From positions 62,001-126,000 of the forward strand of contig NZ_NRRN01000001.1 of the NCBI RefSeq assembly GCF_016583625.1: a DNA stretch of 64,000 bases, in the 5' to 3' direction. Below, in pieces: positions 9,589 through 23,927 of this stretch. The notes below the pieces were generated by a model. It had not been told where the DNA came from. It worked only from the letters and a program-made list of their open reading frames with translations, and ran no database searches. The stretch is from Halorhodospira abdelmalekii. GTDB lineage: Bacteria > Pseudomonadota > Gammaproteobacteria > Nitrococcales > Halorhodospiraceae. Made by a program: the position numbers and the translations under genes. The stretch's first letter is position 1; each line of letters begins with the position of its first letter.

Positions 9589-10746
9589 ATGGCGGGAGCC
9601 GAAGCCGAAACCGCAGCACGGGTGCAGCGGCTTACGGTGTGGCGTTACAGCGTACCGCTGCAGCCACCGGCGCCGCTGAGCTGGCGTGAGGGTCTGCTGC
9701 TGGAGTGGCAGAGCGCTGCCGGTGCGCGCGTCTACTCCGAGATCAGCCCCCTGCCGGGATTTAGCGCCGAGTCGCTCGGCGAGTGTGAGCAGGCTGCACG
9801 CGAGTGGCTAGCGGCGGGTGGTGAGGCCGCCCGATGCGTACCGCAACTGCCGCAGCTGCAGCCGCCCTTGGCCAGATCGGTGGCAGGGTCAGCGGTGGAG
9901 TCAGCGGCGGGACCGGGTGCCGGATCAAGCGGAGCACGCTCGCCGGCTGCGGAGCCCTTACCCGGTTTCGCCGCCCTACCGGCAGCGGTTCGCTATGGGC
10001 TGGAGAGCGGCTGGTTACAGCTCAGTGGTGATGCGCAGTTGCCGCCGATCCCGACGATCACACCGTGTCGCCTGATCGATCCTTCGCGCATGGAACTAAC
10101 GGTCCTGACCGAGAGCTTGGCAGCGCCGGTTGTTGAGGCAGAAGGGCGCGTGCGCTGCCTAAAGGTGAAGGTGGGGCGGGCGCCTCTGGCAGAGGAGATT
10201 GAGAAGCTCGAGTGGCTGTTGACGCACCTCCCTGTGTCGGTGCGGCTGCGCCTCGATGCCAACCGCGCCTGGTCTCTGCTGCAGGCGCACGCCTTTTGCC
10301 AGGCGCTGCCGGCTGAGCGAATCGAGATGATTGAGGAGCCGTTGCACGCCGGCGCCGATTATCAGGCGTGGACGGCGCACTGCGCGATCCCCTTTGCCTG
10401 GGATGAGACTCTGCGCGAGCAGCCGCACGCCGATCTGAGCACACCCGGACTCTACGGCATCGTCCTAAAACCGATGCTAACCGGCTTGACGGCGACCGCG
10501 CAGTGGGCTGCGGCGGCGCAGTACGCCGGTCGGCAAGTGCTACTTAGTGCCGCCTTCGAAAGCAACCTGACGCTCGATTTTTACGCTCGCTTGCAGCGCT
10601 ACTGGGGGCTGGCCGATCCGCCCGGGCTCGATACCTTTGGGGCGTGGCCGGCAGCGCTGCTGGAGCCGTTGCAGAGCCAGGCCACCGAGGCGGCCAAACC
10701 GGTTTGGACGCGGGAGGCGTTGCAGTGGTGCGGAGAGTGGCTGTGA
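9589..10746 (+). CDS. menC: o-Succinylbenzoate synthase, enolase superfamily
   Basis: 385 residues. It dehydrates SHCHC to o-succinylbenzoate. The enolase-superfamily residues are all present in order: KxK (LKVKVG), DxN (RLDANRAWS), the glutamate in MIEEPL, the aspartate in AWDETLRE, and the lysine in VLKPMLTG. A GTG codon directly precedes the chosen ATG. Compared with E. coli MenC (320 residues) there is an Ala/Gly/Ser-rich insertion at about residues 90-125, probably a surface loop. It lies 20 bases after menB and its stop overlaps the menE start. Confidence 0.92.
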   Translation: MAGAEAETAARVQRLTVWRYSVPLQPPAPLSWREGLLLEWQSAAGARVYSEISPLPGFSAESLGECEQAAREWLAAGGEAARCVPQLPQLQPPLARSVAGSAVESAAGPGAGSSGARSPAAEPLPGFAALPAAVRYGLESGWLQLSGDAQLPPIPTITPCRLIDPSRMELTVLTESLAAPVVEAEGRVRCLKVKVGRAPLAEEIEKLEWLLTHLPVSVRLRLDANRAWSLLQAHAFCQALPAERIEMIEEPLHAGADYQAWTAHCAIPFAWDETLREQPHADLSTPGLYGIVLKPMLTGLTATAQWAAAAQYAGRQVLLSAAFESNLTLDFYARLQRYWGLADPPGLDTFGAWPAALLEPLQSQATEAAKPVWTREALQWCGEWL

Positions 10747-12221
10747 ACGGCCACGCAGCAGGCGATATGAGTGATATGAGTGATGTGAGGGTTGCAAGAG
10801 ATGGGGAGGCAGCGGGTGGCGGGGCCCCTGCAGAATTTCCCTGCCTGCTGGCGCGGGCCGCGCACCGTTTCCCGAATGCCTTAGCGCTGCTGACCGCCGA
10901 GGGTAGCACTTGGAGCTTTCATCAACTCGATGCCGCAGTGAGCGAACGGGCGCTGGCGCTGCGGGCGCAGGGGCTGCGCGAGGGGGCGTGGGTGGCGCTG
11001 CGCATCCGCACAACGGCTGCCGGGGTGATCGATTGGCTCGCCCTGCTGCGAGCCGGCGCTTATGCCCTACCGCTGAGCGAACGCCTTCCCGATCGGGCGC
11101 TGCGCGAACTGCTCGATGAGCACGGCCTGGAAGGGCAGATCCCGCAGCCCGGTGCGGCGCTGCAGCGTTCTGACTGGGAGCAGGCTGCGCCGCCGGTAAG
11201 CCGTAAGCGGCGGAGTGGAGTCGACGAATCGGCACTATGTTGGCACTTTCGTGCCGATCGCCCGTGTGCCGGCGTGCTGACATCCGGCTCGACGGGGCGA
11301 CCGCGGATTGCCGTGCACAGCTACGCCAACCACGTTCGCAGTGCCGAGGGCGCGGCACAGCAGATGCCGCTGCAGCCTGAATCGCGCTACCTGCTCTCGT
11401 TGCCGTTGAATCACGTCGGTGGCTTAGCGATCCTCTTTCGCACGCTGGCCGCCGGGGCGACGATGGTCCTCGGAGGGCGGGCCGAGGATGCCGACTTTCT
11501 CCGTCGCTATGCAATCCATTACGTCTCGCTGGTCGAGACGCAGCTGCGTCGTCTGCTCGCCGCAGCTGAGCCACTACCGCAGCTGCAGCGGGTGTTGCTC
11601 GGGGGTGGGCCAGTCGCTGAGTCGCTGCTGGCGGCCGCCGCAGAGCGTGGGCTGGCGTGCTGGCTCAGCTACGGGCTGACGGAGATGGCCTCACAGGTGG
11701 TGACGCACGATCCGGCGGGGCGTGGCGCGGTGCTGCCGTACCGCGAGTTGCACATCGCCGACGATGGCGAGATCTGGGTCCGTGGCGAAACGCTCTTTCT
11801 CGGTTACCTCGAGGCGGGGCGGGTGCAGGCGGCAACCGACGCGGCAGGGTGGTTTCAGACGCGCGATCTTGGGCGCTGGCAGGGGCAGCGCCTGGAGATC
11901 ATCGGGCGTAAGGACAATCAGTTCATCAGCGGCGGTGAGAATATCCAGCCGGAGCAGATTGAGAGCGAGCTGACACGCCATCCGCAGATCGATGCGGCGG
12001 TGATTGTACCGCGTCCCGACCCCGAGTTCGGTTTTCGACCGGTCGCCTTCCTCGCTGCAGCCGGGGCGATGCCGGCAGCCGAAGAGCTGCAAGCGTGGCT
12101 GCGCGAGCGGTTAGCGAGCTACCAGCTGCCGGTGGCCTACCGGCCGTTGCCGGAGTATGGCGGGTTGAAACCGCAGCGCCGTGATCTGGAGCGAATCGCT
12201 GCGGCTGAGGACGACGATTGA
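10743..12221 (+). CDS. menE: o-Succinylbenzoate-CoA ligase
   Basis: 492 residues of the ANL adenylating enzyme family. It activates o-succinylbenzoate with ATP and CoA for MenB. Motifs: LTSGSTGRPRIAVHS (P-loop-like AMP motif), LPLNHVGG, SYGLTEMAS, and the hinge region GRKDNQFISGGENIQPEQIE, with the C-terminal catalytic lysine in GGLKPQRRDL. The GTG at 10743 overlaps the menC stop (GTGA) with GGAGAG five bases upstream. Just inside the gene a 9-base unit, GATATGAGT, occurs twice at 10764-10781, followed by a variant, so in-frame ATG codons at 10767 and 10776 are alternative starts. The adenylation core begins only near residue 35. Confidence 0.93.
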   Translation: MNGHAAGDMSDMSDVRVARDGEAAGGGAPAEFPCLLARAAHRFPNALALLTAEGSTWSFHQLDAAVSERALALRAQGLREGAWVALRIRTTAAGVIDWLALLRAGAYALPLSERLPDRALRELLDEHGLEGQIPQPGAALQRSDWEQAAPPVSRKRRSGVDESALCWHFRADRPCAGVLTSGSTGRPRIAVHSYANHVRSAEGAAQQMPLQPESRYLLSLPLNHVGGLAILFRTLAAGATMVLGGRAEDADFLRRYAIHYVSLVETQLRRLLAAAEPLPQLQRVLLGGGPVAESLLAAAAERGLACWLSYGLTEMASQVVTHDPAGRGAVLPYRELHIADDGEIWVRGETLFLGYLEAGRVQAATDAAGWFQTRDLGRWQGQRLEIIGRKDNQFISGGENIQPEQIESELTRHPQIDAAVIVPRPDPEFGFRPVAFLAAAGAMPAAEELQAWLRERLASYQLPVAYRPLPEYGGLKPQRRDLERIAAAEDDD

Positions 12222-12288
12222 TCGGCCTCCCGGGAAAAGCGCTCGACCACCCCCATGGGTACAGCACGGCTGCGTGCCAGCGTCGTTG

Positions 12289-13371
12289 TTAGCGCTCGCT
12301 AAGCCACTGCTTGATTGCCGTATGGACCGCCTCTGGGCACTCCTCGTGCGGGACGTGACCGCAGTCGTCGATCACGACGGTCTCGGCGCTTTTTAGCCGA
12401 GCAGCGACCTGATGCGAGTCGGCCGCCGGGATGATCGGATCCTCAGCACCGATGATCACCAAGATCGGCACCTCGACCTTCGCCAGCGCCTGCTCGACAT
12501 CAAGCGGCTCGATCAGGGCGCGGCGAAAGATCTCGGCCCAGGCCAGATCCCACCCCGCGACCTCGTCGTGGATGGTAGCCAGGGCGCGGCGCTCTTCGCT
12601 GAGCCGTGCCGGGTCGTGGTACGAGGCCTCAAGCAGCCAGGGGCGTTGACCGATCCAGCGGGCGGCGAGGAGATTCAAGTGCTCGATCTGCGGAGTGGCC
12701 GCCAGCCAGTGCGGCAGGGTCGGGCGGTCGACCGTCACCATGGGGTTGATCAGCACCAGGCCGCGGACGTGTTCGGGGTGGCGGTAGGCCGCCTCAAGGG
12801 CGATGGCCGCCCCGGAGGAGTTGCCGATGAGCACCACCCTCTGTTCTGCCAGCGTCCCGTGATCGAGGCTGTGATCGAGCAGGGCGCGCCAGTGGGCAAC
12901 AGCGGCCTCCAGGGTGAAGGGGGCGCTGCCGACCTCAGCCGGGTCGGGCTTGGCGCTGAGTCCGTACGGAACCTGATCGTAGGCGACAACCCGATGGCGC
13001 TCAGCCAGCCGCGGCATCAGCGAAGACCACGAGTGGACGTTGAGGGTAAAGCCGTGCAGCAGCATCAGTGGCACTGGCTGCGCTTCAGGTTCGTCCACGA
13101 CGTTATCCGTCGACCCTTCGGCTGGTTCGTCTGTTGACGTGTCGGGTCCGGCGGCGAGGTAGTGCAGTTCGACCGGCAGCTGTTCTGGCGGTGCTACCGT
13201 CACAAAGCGGCTCGTCTCCCCGCCGAGGGCAGCGGCGGGGGCACCCGGTGCCGGTGCGGAATCGATCCACAACGGTACGCTGGCGAACCCGACGCCGATC
13301 AGCAGCACAAGCCCACCGAGAAGCCCAAGGAAGAACTTCCCAGCGCGCCTCCAGCGCCTGTTTCGTGTCAT
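12289..13371 (-). CDS. Membrane-anchored alpha/beta hydrolase
   Basis: 360 residues. A basic N terminus (MTRNRRWRR) and one hydrophobic helix at about residues 12-35 indicate a signal anchor or signal peptide, so the enzyme domain lies outside the cytoplasm. The hydrolase domain shows LMLLHGFTLNVHSW (oxyanion loop), VVLIGNSSGAAIALEAA with the nucleophile serine in GNSSG, an aspartate in IIGAEDPIIP, and a histidine in DDCGHVPHEECPE. A Pro/Glu/Asp-rich insertion lies at about residues 75-97. The substrate cannot be told from sequence. It is convergent with the men operon, with only 67 bases between, containing a small GCACG/CGTGC hairpin at 12264-12277. Confidence 0.75.
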   Translation of the reverse strand: MTRNRRWRRAGKFFLGLLGGLVLLIGVGFASVPLWIDSAPAPGAPAAALGGETSRFVTVAPPEQLPVELHYLAAGPDTSTDEPAEGSTDNVVDEPEAQPVPLMLLHGFTLNVHSWSSLMPRLAERHRVVAYDQVPYGLSAKPDPAEVGSAPFTLEAAVAHWRALLDHSLDHGTLAEQRVVLIGNSSGAAIALEAAYRHPEHVRGLVLINPMVTVDRPTLPHWLAATPQIEHLNLLAARWIGQRPWLLEASYHDPARLSEERRALATIHDEVAGWDLAWAEIFRRALIEPLDVEQALAKVEVPILVIIGAEDPIIPAADSHQVAARLKSAETVVIDDCGHVPHEECPEAVHTAIKQWLSER

Positions 13372-13839
13372 CTCGGCTTCCTACTTCTGTCGCTCAAAGA
13401 GGCTTGCTGGGCGACGCTCGTCGAGCTACGCTCACGGCGCGAAGTTGGCATTGCGCGAGGGAAGGCTAAAACCCGGGCCAGGGCCCACGGTAAGGCCCAC
13501 AGCAGGGGGGCTGCCTGCAACCGACGCAACGCTGCGGCTGGAGTCCGAGCCGCCGCCCGTTGCGCAGTGTAGCGCACCGCGTATCGTCCCCACCACTTCC
13601 CGAATCGCTGCGCGATTTAGGTGGAAGGCTGCGCTGCGGTTTGGTCGTCGCTCTGGGATCCTCTACGATAGCCAGGCGGGATGCGCACTCGAATGGCTCG
13701 CCCCGACTGCGCGAACAGCTGTTGCTAAACTTTGCGTAAGTAAAGTCAGTCGCATGAGTTGGCCTGTGCACTTATGGCGGTACATCAAGGGCTGGCTTCA
13801 CCCTTGAGAAACTTAGTATCCCTGCAGGAGGTCTCTGCG
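13372..13839. other. Intergenic region, no gene recognised
   Basis: 468 bases between the divergent hydrolase and the AI-2E-family permease. Open frames here have no recognisable protein features and look like chance frames in G+C-rich DNA. Near 13729-13752 the sequence turns more A/T-rich (around TTGCTAAACTTTGCGTAAG), which may be promoter material for the permease, but I could not fit good -35 and -10 boxes. A strong ribosome-binding site, AGGAGGT, lies at 13826-13832. Confidence 0.5.
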
Positions 13840-14886
13840 TTGGTCTCGACTAAGAAGCGTATACCGAATTTGCCCAACGCCTGGTACTGGCTGGTCGGCG
13901 GTGCCGCCTTAGTCGTTGTGCTGGCTGGCCTCCAGGCCGTCTCTTCCATCGTCAACCCGCTCCTTCTTGCTGCCTTTTTGGCCATCGCTTCGGCGACCCC
14001 GCTGAACTGGATGCAGCGCCGCGGGGTGCCGGGGCCGCTTGCCGTGATGGCGCTCTTTTTGGTCGTCGGGCTCTTCTTCTTCCTGCTCTTTTTGGCGCTG
14101 CGCGGAGCGGTGGAGACGATGGCCGCACAGGCGCCGCAGTATCAGGCGCATATCGGTGCGCTCTTTCAGCAACTGCGCGATTACTTGATGGGGCTAGGCG
14201 TACCGAATGAGGCCTTGCCCGATAAGATCCCGTTGCCGGCGGTGGGGACCTTCGCCGATGCAGCGGCGTCGATCGCCGGCGGCATCACTCAGTTTACGGC
14301 GGCGACCTTCCTGGTGTTGCTCGCCTTCATGTTCCTGCTGCTTGAGGAGAGTACCCTGCCGGGGAAGCTTGCCGCGGCCTTTCCGAGCAGTCGGCGCGGG
14401 CGGGTCCGCATGCGTCGCTTCCTCAGGGCGGTCGATCGCTACATCTTCATCAAGAGCGCGACGAGCTTCTCTACGGGCCTAGCGGTCGGCATCGGTCTCT
14501 ATTTGATTGGTGTCGACTTCCCCATTTTGTGGGGCATCTTGGCCGGCCTGCTCAACTTCGTACCGACCGTCGGCTCGATTATCGCCGCAGTGCCGGCGGT
14601 CTTGATCGCCCTGGTGGGTGGTGGTTGGGTGGAGGCGATCTTGGCAACGGCGCTCTTTGTTGGCGTTAATGTGGCCATCGGCAGCGTCATTGAGCCCCGC
14701 CTGATGGGGCGCAGTCTGGGGCTTTCGCCGCTGGTGGTGCTGATCTCGTTGCTGGTCTGGGGCTGGGTCTTTGGGCCGGTGGGGATGCTGCTGTCGATCC
14801 CGCTGACCATGATCGCCAAGCTCGCTCTGGAGGCGCAGCCGGCGACGCGCTGGATCGGCGTGATGCTCAGCGATCGGGCCGATTAG
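13840..14886 (+). CDS. AI-2E family transporter (PerM/YdiK-like permease)
   Basis: 348 residues, an integral membrane protein. Paired N-terminal hydrophobic helices (about 18-85), a central soluble stretch (about 90-150), then a block of C-terminal helices including VDFPILWGILAGLLNFVPTVGSIIAAVP and VIEPRLMGRSLGLSPLVVLISLLVWGWVFGPVGMLLSIPL, which are the family's signature segments. Members export varied small molecules, and some act as Na+/H+ antiporters; few are proven AI-2 exporters. The TTG at 13840 is chosen because a near-perfect AGGAGGT lies 7 bases upstream and the resulting length matches the family. An upstream in-frame start at 13759 would add 27 residues without homology features. 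Confidence 0.88.
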   Translation: MVSTKKRIPNLPNAWYWLVGGAALVVVLAGLQAVSSIVNPLLLAAFLAIASATPLNWMQRRGVPGPLAVMALFLVVGLFFFLLFLALRGAVETMAAQAPQYQAHIGALFQQLRDYLMGLGVPNEALPDKIPLPAVGTFADAAASIAGGITQFTAATFLVLLAFMFLLLEESTLPGKLAAAFPSSRRGRVRMRRFLRAVDRYIFIKSATSFSTGLAVGIGLYLIGVDFPILWGILAGLLNFVPTVGSIIAAVPAVLIALVGGGWVEAILATALFVGVNVAIGSVIEPRLMGRSLGLSPLVVLISLLVWGWVFGPVGMLLSIPLTMIAKLALEAQPATRWIGVMLSDRAD

Positions 14887-15120
14887 CAGCCTAGCCTTCA
14901 AGGTAAGTCTGCGTAGACTATTGTGCGGCCATGGTGGCGTTGCCCAGCCTCGGCAACACGGAACCACTCGTACTCAGTCGGTCAATCCACTGATAGCAGA
15001 AGCTGTAACTGGAGGTTTTCGAGGTGACCGCCCGTAGAGTCGGGTGGTGATGCCACCGTGCAGCAGTAAGGGGTGGTGAGGCAGTGCATGGTGCGTTATA
15101 CTGAGCGGCCTAGTCAGGAA

Positions 15121-15197
15121 CCGCCCGTAGCTCAGCCGGATAGAGCGTCGGCCTCCGGAGCCGAAGGTCGCAGGTTCGAATCCTGCCGGGCGGGCCA
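15121..15197 (+). tRNA. tRNA-Arg (anticodon CCG)
   Basis: A full cloverleaf folds: 7-base acceptor stem CCGCCCG/CGGGCGG, D arm GCTC/GAGC, anticodon stem TCGGC/GCCGA with loop CTCCGGA (anticodon CCG), T arm GCAGG/CCTGC with TTCGAAT loop, discriminator G and an encoded CCA at 15195-15197. A possible -10 box TATACT (15097-15102) lies 18 bases before the gene, with only a weak -35 match. No duplicated 3' end was seen in the window to suggest an integrated element. Confidence 0.95.
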
Positions 15198-15457
15198 TCT
15201 CTGATATTTTCAAATCGTCCGAGCCTTCCTCTAGCCCCTTGAATGGTCTCGAGATCCTCGTCGGGCCTTCGAGCCTCCAAGGGCTCCGGTCGCTGAGATC
15301 CTGTTACCAACTGCCAGAACCACTTGCAGTAGAAAGCCATAGGGCCTTTATGTATCAAAGGGTTAGCGGCGGATCTTTTCCACATTTCCGTTAGTGGTAA
15401 AATGGTCCGCTCGCCCCAGAAGACGGTAGGATTGCCGCCCACCGACCCCGTGCCCCA

Positions 15458-20797
<5,340 letters not shown>

Positions 20798-20860
20798 AGT
20801 GGCTAAGGTGCCCGCTCGGCGCCCGGTGAGTCACCTAAAGCACCATGGAGCAGCCACGGC

Positions 20861-22033
20861 ATGGTAGGTCCCGAGTCCAGGGCTTTCAAGGTGCCAGAGC
20901 GGTGGCACGATCCGGCGCTGATCGAGGCGCTGCGTGCGCGTCTGCTCGATTGGCAGCGCAGCTGCGGGCGCCACGAGCTGCCGTGGCAGCAGCCGGCGAC
21001 CCCGTACCGGGTCTGGATCTCCGAGATCATGCTGCAGCAGACGCGGGTCGAGAGCGTCATCCCTTATTTCGAGCGTTTTATCCAGCGTTTTCCAGATCCA
21101 CACGCCCTGGCAGCGGCGCCGCTTGAGGCGGTGCTTGAGCACTGGGCTGGGCTTGGCTACTACGCCCGAGCGCGCAATATGCACCGTGCTGCAGACGAGA
21201 TTGTTGCGCGCTGGGGCGGTGCTGTGCCGAGCGAGCTTGCTGACTTGCAGGCACTGCCAGGGATCGGGCCGTCCACGGCCGGGGCGATTCGCTCGCTGGG
21301 TCACGGCCTGCCGGCGCCGATTCTCGACGGCAACGTCAAGCGCATCTTAGCGCGCCTCGATGATATCGCTGGGTGGCCTGGGCAGAGTGCCGTTGCGCGG
21401 CAGCTCTGGCAACTCTCTGCCTGCTTGGTGCCGCCGGACGGCGATTGCGCACGGTTTAATCAAGGGCTCATGGACCTCGGTGCGCGCCTCTGTCTGCGTC
21501 GGGCGCCGCACTGCAATCGCTGTCCGCTCGCCTTTGCCTGTTTGGCTCAGCAGCGTGGACGGACCGCCGACGTGCCAGCACCCCGGCCGCCGCGGGTGCG
21601 TCCACTGCGCCGCCTGCGGCTGCTGCTTATCGAGCGCGACGATGCGGTGCTGCTTGAGCAGCGTCCAGCGGCCGGGATCTGGGGCGGGTTGTGGTCGCTG
21701 CCCGAGTGTGCACTGAGCGACGATCCCTGCCAATGGGTCTTCCAGCGCTTCGGTTGGCCTGTCGAGCGTGGCCGTGAACTGGCGGTCCGCCGCCATGCAT
21801 TGACCCACTTCGAGCTCGAGTTGCATCCGCTGTTCCTGCACAGCTTAGAGCGCGTCGATGAGCCGTTGCGGATTGCCGAGCCGGGGGCAGCGCTGCCGCT
21901 GCGCTGGTACCGACCGTCCAATGAGTCCTCCCCCGGACTGCCGGCGCCGATCGCGCGCCTGCTGGAGGAGTGCCAGGAAGGAAGGGTGGCGGCGTTCAAT
22001 ATCTCTGATTACCCCAGTGATCTTGAACAATAA
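20861..22033 (+). CDS. mutY: A/G-specific adenine DNA glycosylase
   Basis: 390 residues. It removes adenine mispaired with 8-oxoguanine. Seen: LPWQQPATPYRVWISEIMLQQT with the catalytic glutamate; the helix-hairpin-helix LPGIGPSTAGAI; the catalytic aspartate in ILDGNVKRILAR; the four-cysteine [4Fe-4S] motif C-X6-C-X2-C-X5-C (CLRRAPHCNRCPLAFAC); and a C-terminal Nudix-like domain containing GIWGGLWSLPE, which recognises oxoG. It is followed by yggX, the same neighbour as in E. coli, linking oxidative-damage repair and iron handling. Confidence 0.97.
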   Translation: MVGPESRAFKVPERWHDPALIEALRARLLDWQRSCGRHELPWQQPATPYRVWISEIMLQQTRVESVIPYFERFIQRFPDPHALAAAPLEAVLEHWAGLGYYARARNMHRAADEIVARWGGAVPSELADLQALPGIGPSTAGAIRSLGHGLPAPILDGNVKRILARLDDIAGWPGQSAVARQLWQLSACLVPPDGDCARFNQGLMDLGARLCLRRAPHCNRCPLAFACLAQQRGRTADVPAPRPPRVRPLRRLRLLLIERDDAVLLEQRPAAGIWGGLWSLPECALSDDPCQWVFQRFGWPVERGRELAVRRHALTHFELELHPLFLHSLERVDEPLRIAEPGAALPLRWYRPSNESSPGLPAPIARLLEECQEGRVAAFNISDYPSDLEQ

Positions 22034-22208
22034 ATTTGGCACTACAGCATCGCTAGGTGACAAAAATCGGGGAGATAAGTCGTTGACTGTTTGACCCGGG
22101 AAGAAGAGCGCGAAACGAACCACGGTCTGCACGCTTTGCTGGGCGTTGCTGCATTGCCGCAATTTGGCCGCCGATGACCGTGCGGTTTTGATAGACTGAG
22201 CGGCGAGT

Positions 22209-22236
22209 CAGAACGCAGAACGCAGAACGCAGAGCG
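22209..22236. repeat. 7-bp tandem repeat, four units
   Basis: Unit CAGAACG three times, then one variant CAGAGCG, in the 251-base gap between mutY and yggX. Seven is not a multiple of three and the tract lies about 50 bases before the yggX start, so length changes would alter spacing, not coding. The rest of the gap shows nothing recognisable. Confidence 0.8.
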
Positions 22237-22284
22237 CAAACAGTTCGCTACCGACCCGAGCGCGTTAGATCACTGAGGTGGGGC

Positions 22285-22554
22285 ATGAGACAGACGGTTC
22301 ACTGCATCAAGCTTAAGCAAGAGGCCGAGGCGCTGGAGTATCCGCCCTATCCCGGCGAGCTCGGGCAGCGCATCCAGCAGCAGGTCAGTAAGCCGGCCTG
22401 GCAGATGTGGGTCCAGCAGCAGACGATGCTCATCAACGAATACCGGCTGATGCCGGCCGATGCGCAAGCGCGGCGCTATTTGGAGCGCGAGATGGAGCGC
22501 TTTCTCTTCGGACCGGGTTCGGAGCCGCCGCCTGATTACCGCCCCAAGTCGTGA
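22285..22554 (+). CDS. yggX: Probable Fe(2+)-trafficking protein YggX
   Basis: 89 residues, the usual family length. Begins MRQTVHCIKL with the conserved cysteine near residue 7, then EALEYPPYPGELGQRI, the tryptophan-rich WQMWVQQQTMLINEYRL and a C-terminal block with EMERFLFG. YggX protects iron-sulfur clusters from oxidants and its gene usually follows mutY. Small, cytoplasmic, no membrane segment. Confidence 0.95.
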   Translation: MRQTVHCIKLKQEAEALEYPPYPGELGQRIQQQVSKPAWQMWVQQQTMLINEYRLMPADAQARRYLEREMERFLFGPGSEPPPDYRPKS

Positions 22555-22744
22555 GTATGATCGCTGCGGCAACCACCGGTGACGCATTGGCGTGCTCCAC
22601 AACGCCCAGTCGTCGTTACCATTCGGGAGCCTCTCGAAGAAGCCCGACCTCTGTGTTTCTAAGGTCAATCACTTCGGTGACCGAAGGCCTGGTTTTTCGC
22701 GGGGCCTGCTAGTCGCGCAATCAGTACAGGAGCTGCCGCCACGT

Positions 22745-23677
22745 ATGGAGACCACTGCAACGAGCAATCGAGAGCCGCGGCCCGGCTGGCCGCTGGTGCT
22801 CTGGTACGCAATCCGTCCACGCACCTTGCCACTGTCGCTCTCACCGGTGCTCGCCGGGTCGGCGGTCGGCTGGGTCGAGAGCGGGGTGCTTCGCCTCGAT
22901 GTCACGTTGGTGGCGGCGCTGGTCATCGCCATCATCCAGATCGGTACGAATCTGCAGAACGATGCCGCCGATACCCTCAACGCCACCGATCAGGCGGGGC
23001 GGGTCGGTCCGCTGCGGGTCACCGAACGCGGCTGGCTGACGCCACGCCAGGTCCTCACGGGGGCCTTCGCCGCCTACGGGGTGGGGCTGTTGCTCGGTGT
23101 CTACCTGATCTATCTGGGTGGGTGGCCGATTGTTGTGCTGGGACTGCTCTCGGTGCTGGCCGCCTTTGCCTACTCCGGCGGACCGTGGCCGATCTCCCGC
23201 GGTCCCTTCGGTGAGCTGGTGGTGATCCTCTTTTTCGGGCTGGTGGCCGTCGGCGGGGTGGCGTACCTCTATGGCGCTCCGATCACCTGGAAAGTGCTGC
23301 TGATTGCGCTGATCGTCGGCGTACCGGCGGCGGCGGTGCTGCTGGTGAATAATCTCCGCGATCGGCAAAGCGATGCCCGAGCCGGGCGACGGACACTGGC
23401 GATCTTGCTCGGGCGTGAACGCGCGCTATGGCTCTTTGGCGGCTTTCTGCTCTTCGTAACGGTGGGGCTGCTGGTGGTGGCTACGGCCGGACCCCCGTGG
23501 GTGGGGGTGGCGCTTGGCCTGGCCGGCGTGCCGCTCGGGGTTAGGGTTTGGCGCGCCTTGATCCATGCTGAAGAGCCGGCGACCTACAATTCCTGTTTGG
23601 CGCGGACAGCGCTCTTTCAACTCTTGGTTACCGTGACGATGACCCTGGGTTTGGTGCTGGCAGTTGCAGTCGGTTGA
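22745..23677 (+). CDS. menA: 1,4-dihydroxy-2-naphthoate octaprenyltransferase
   Basis: 310 residues, a UbiA-superfamily membrane enzyme that attaches the polyprenyl chain to dihydroxynaphthoate. It has about eight or nine hydrophobic helices. The two aspartate-rich prenyl-diphosphate motifs are in MenA form: TNLQNDAADTLNATDQ and NNLRDRQSDARAGRRTLA. The ATG at 22745 gives the usual MenA length and places the first helix (PRTLPLSLSPVLAGSAVG) at the normal distance; AGGAG lies about 13 bases upstream, which is long. It completes the membrane end of the pathway whose soluble enzymes are at 4695-12221. The final methyltransferase and the DHNA-CoA thioesterase are not in the window. Confidence 0.92.
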   Translation: METTATSNREPRPGWPLVLWYAIRPRTLPLSLSPVLAGSAVGWVESGVLRLDVTLVAALVIAIIQIGTNLQNDAADTLNATDQAGRVGPLRVTERGWLTPRQVLTGAFAAYGVGLLLGVYLIYLGGWPIVVLGLLSVLAAFAYSGGPWPISRGPFGELVVILFFGLVAVGGVAYLYGAPITWKVLLIALIVGVPAAAVLLVNNLRDRQSDARAGRRTLAILLGRERALWLFGGFLLFVTVGLLVVATAGPPWVGVALGLAGVPLGVRVWRALIHAEEPATYNSCLARTALFQLLVTVTMTLGLVLAVAVG

Positions 23678-23927
23678 TGCGGTTGAATGAAGCTCGCGGA
23701 GACGTTACCGTGCGAACCAGGCGTTCGTGCCCCTGCCCCCCACTGGGAACTTTATGCTCTGGCTGGATTACAGGCGCTTGGTGGGGCCTCGGCGTGCTGT
23801 ATGTGCTGTAGGCGGCGGGGCTATGGATGGCTGCCGTGCAGGTAGGGTGGTCACTTGGTCTTGCTAGCCTTGGAGGCCCAGCAGGGTAAGTGTGACTGTT
23901 TGGGAGCGAGTTAGAGGAGTCGTGCAT

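Noticed and set aside
10540-11574. Long antisense open frame opposite menC/menE (about 344 codons)
   Set aside because: Arg/Ala/Pro-rich composition with no domain features; a shadow of G+C-rich coding DNA on the other strand.
13372-13839. A small gene or RNA in the 468-base gap
   Set aside because: No open frame with plausible start, composition or motif, and no convincing stem-loop or promoter pair.
15121-15457. tRNA-Arg as an integration site of a mobile element
   Set aside because: No integrase, no repeat of the tRNA 3' end was seen nearby, and the genes downstream look chromosomal.
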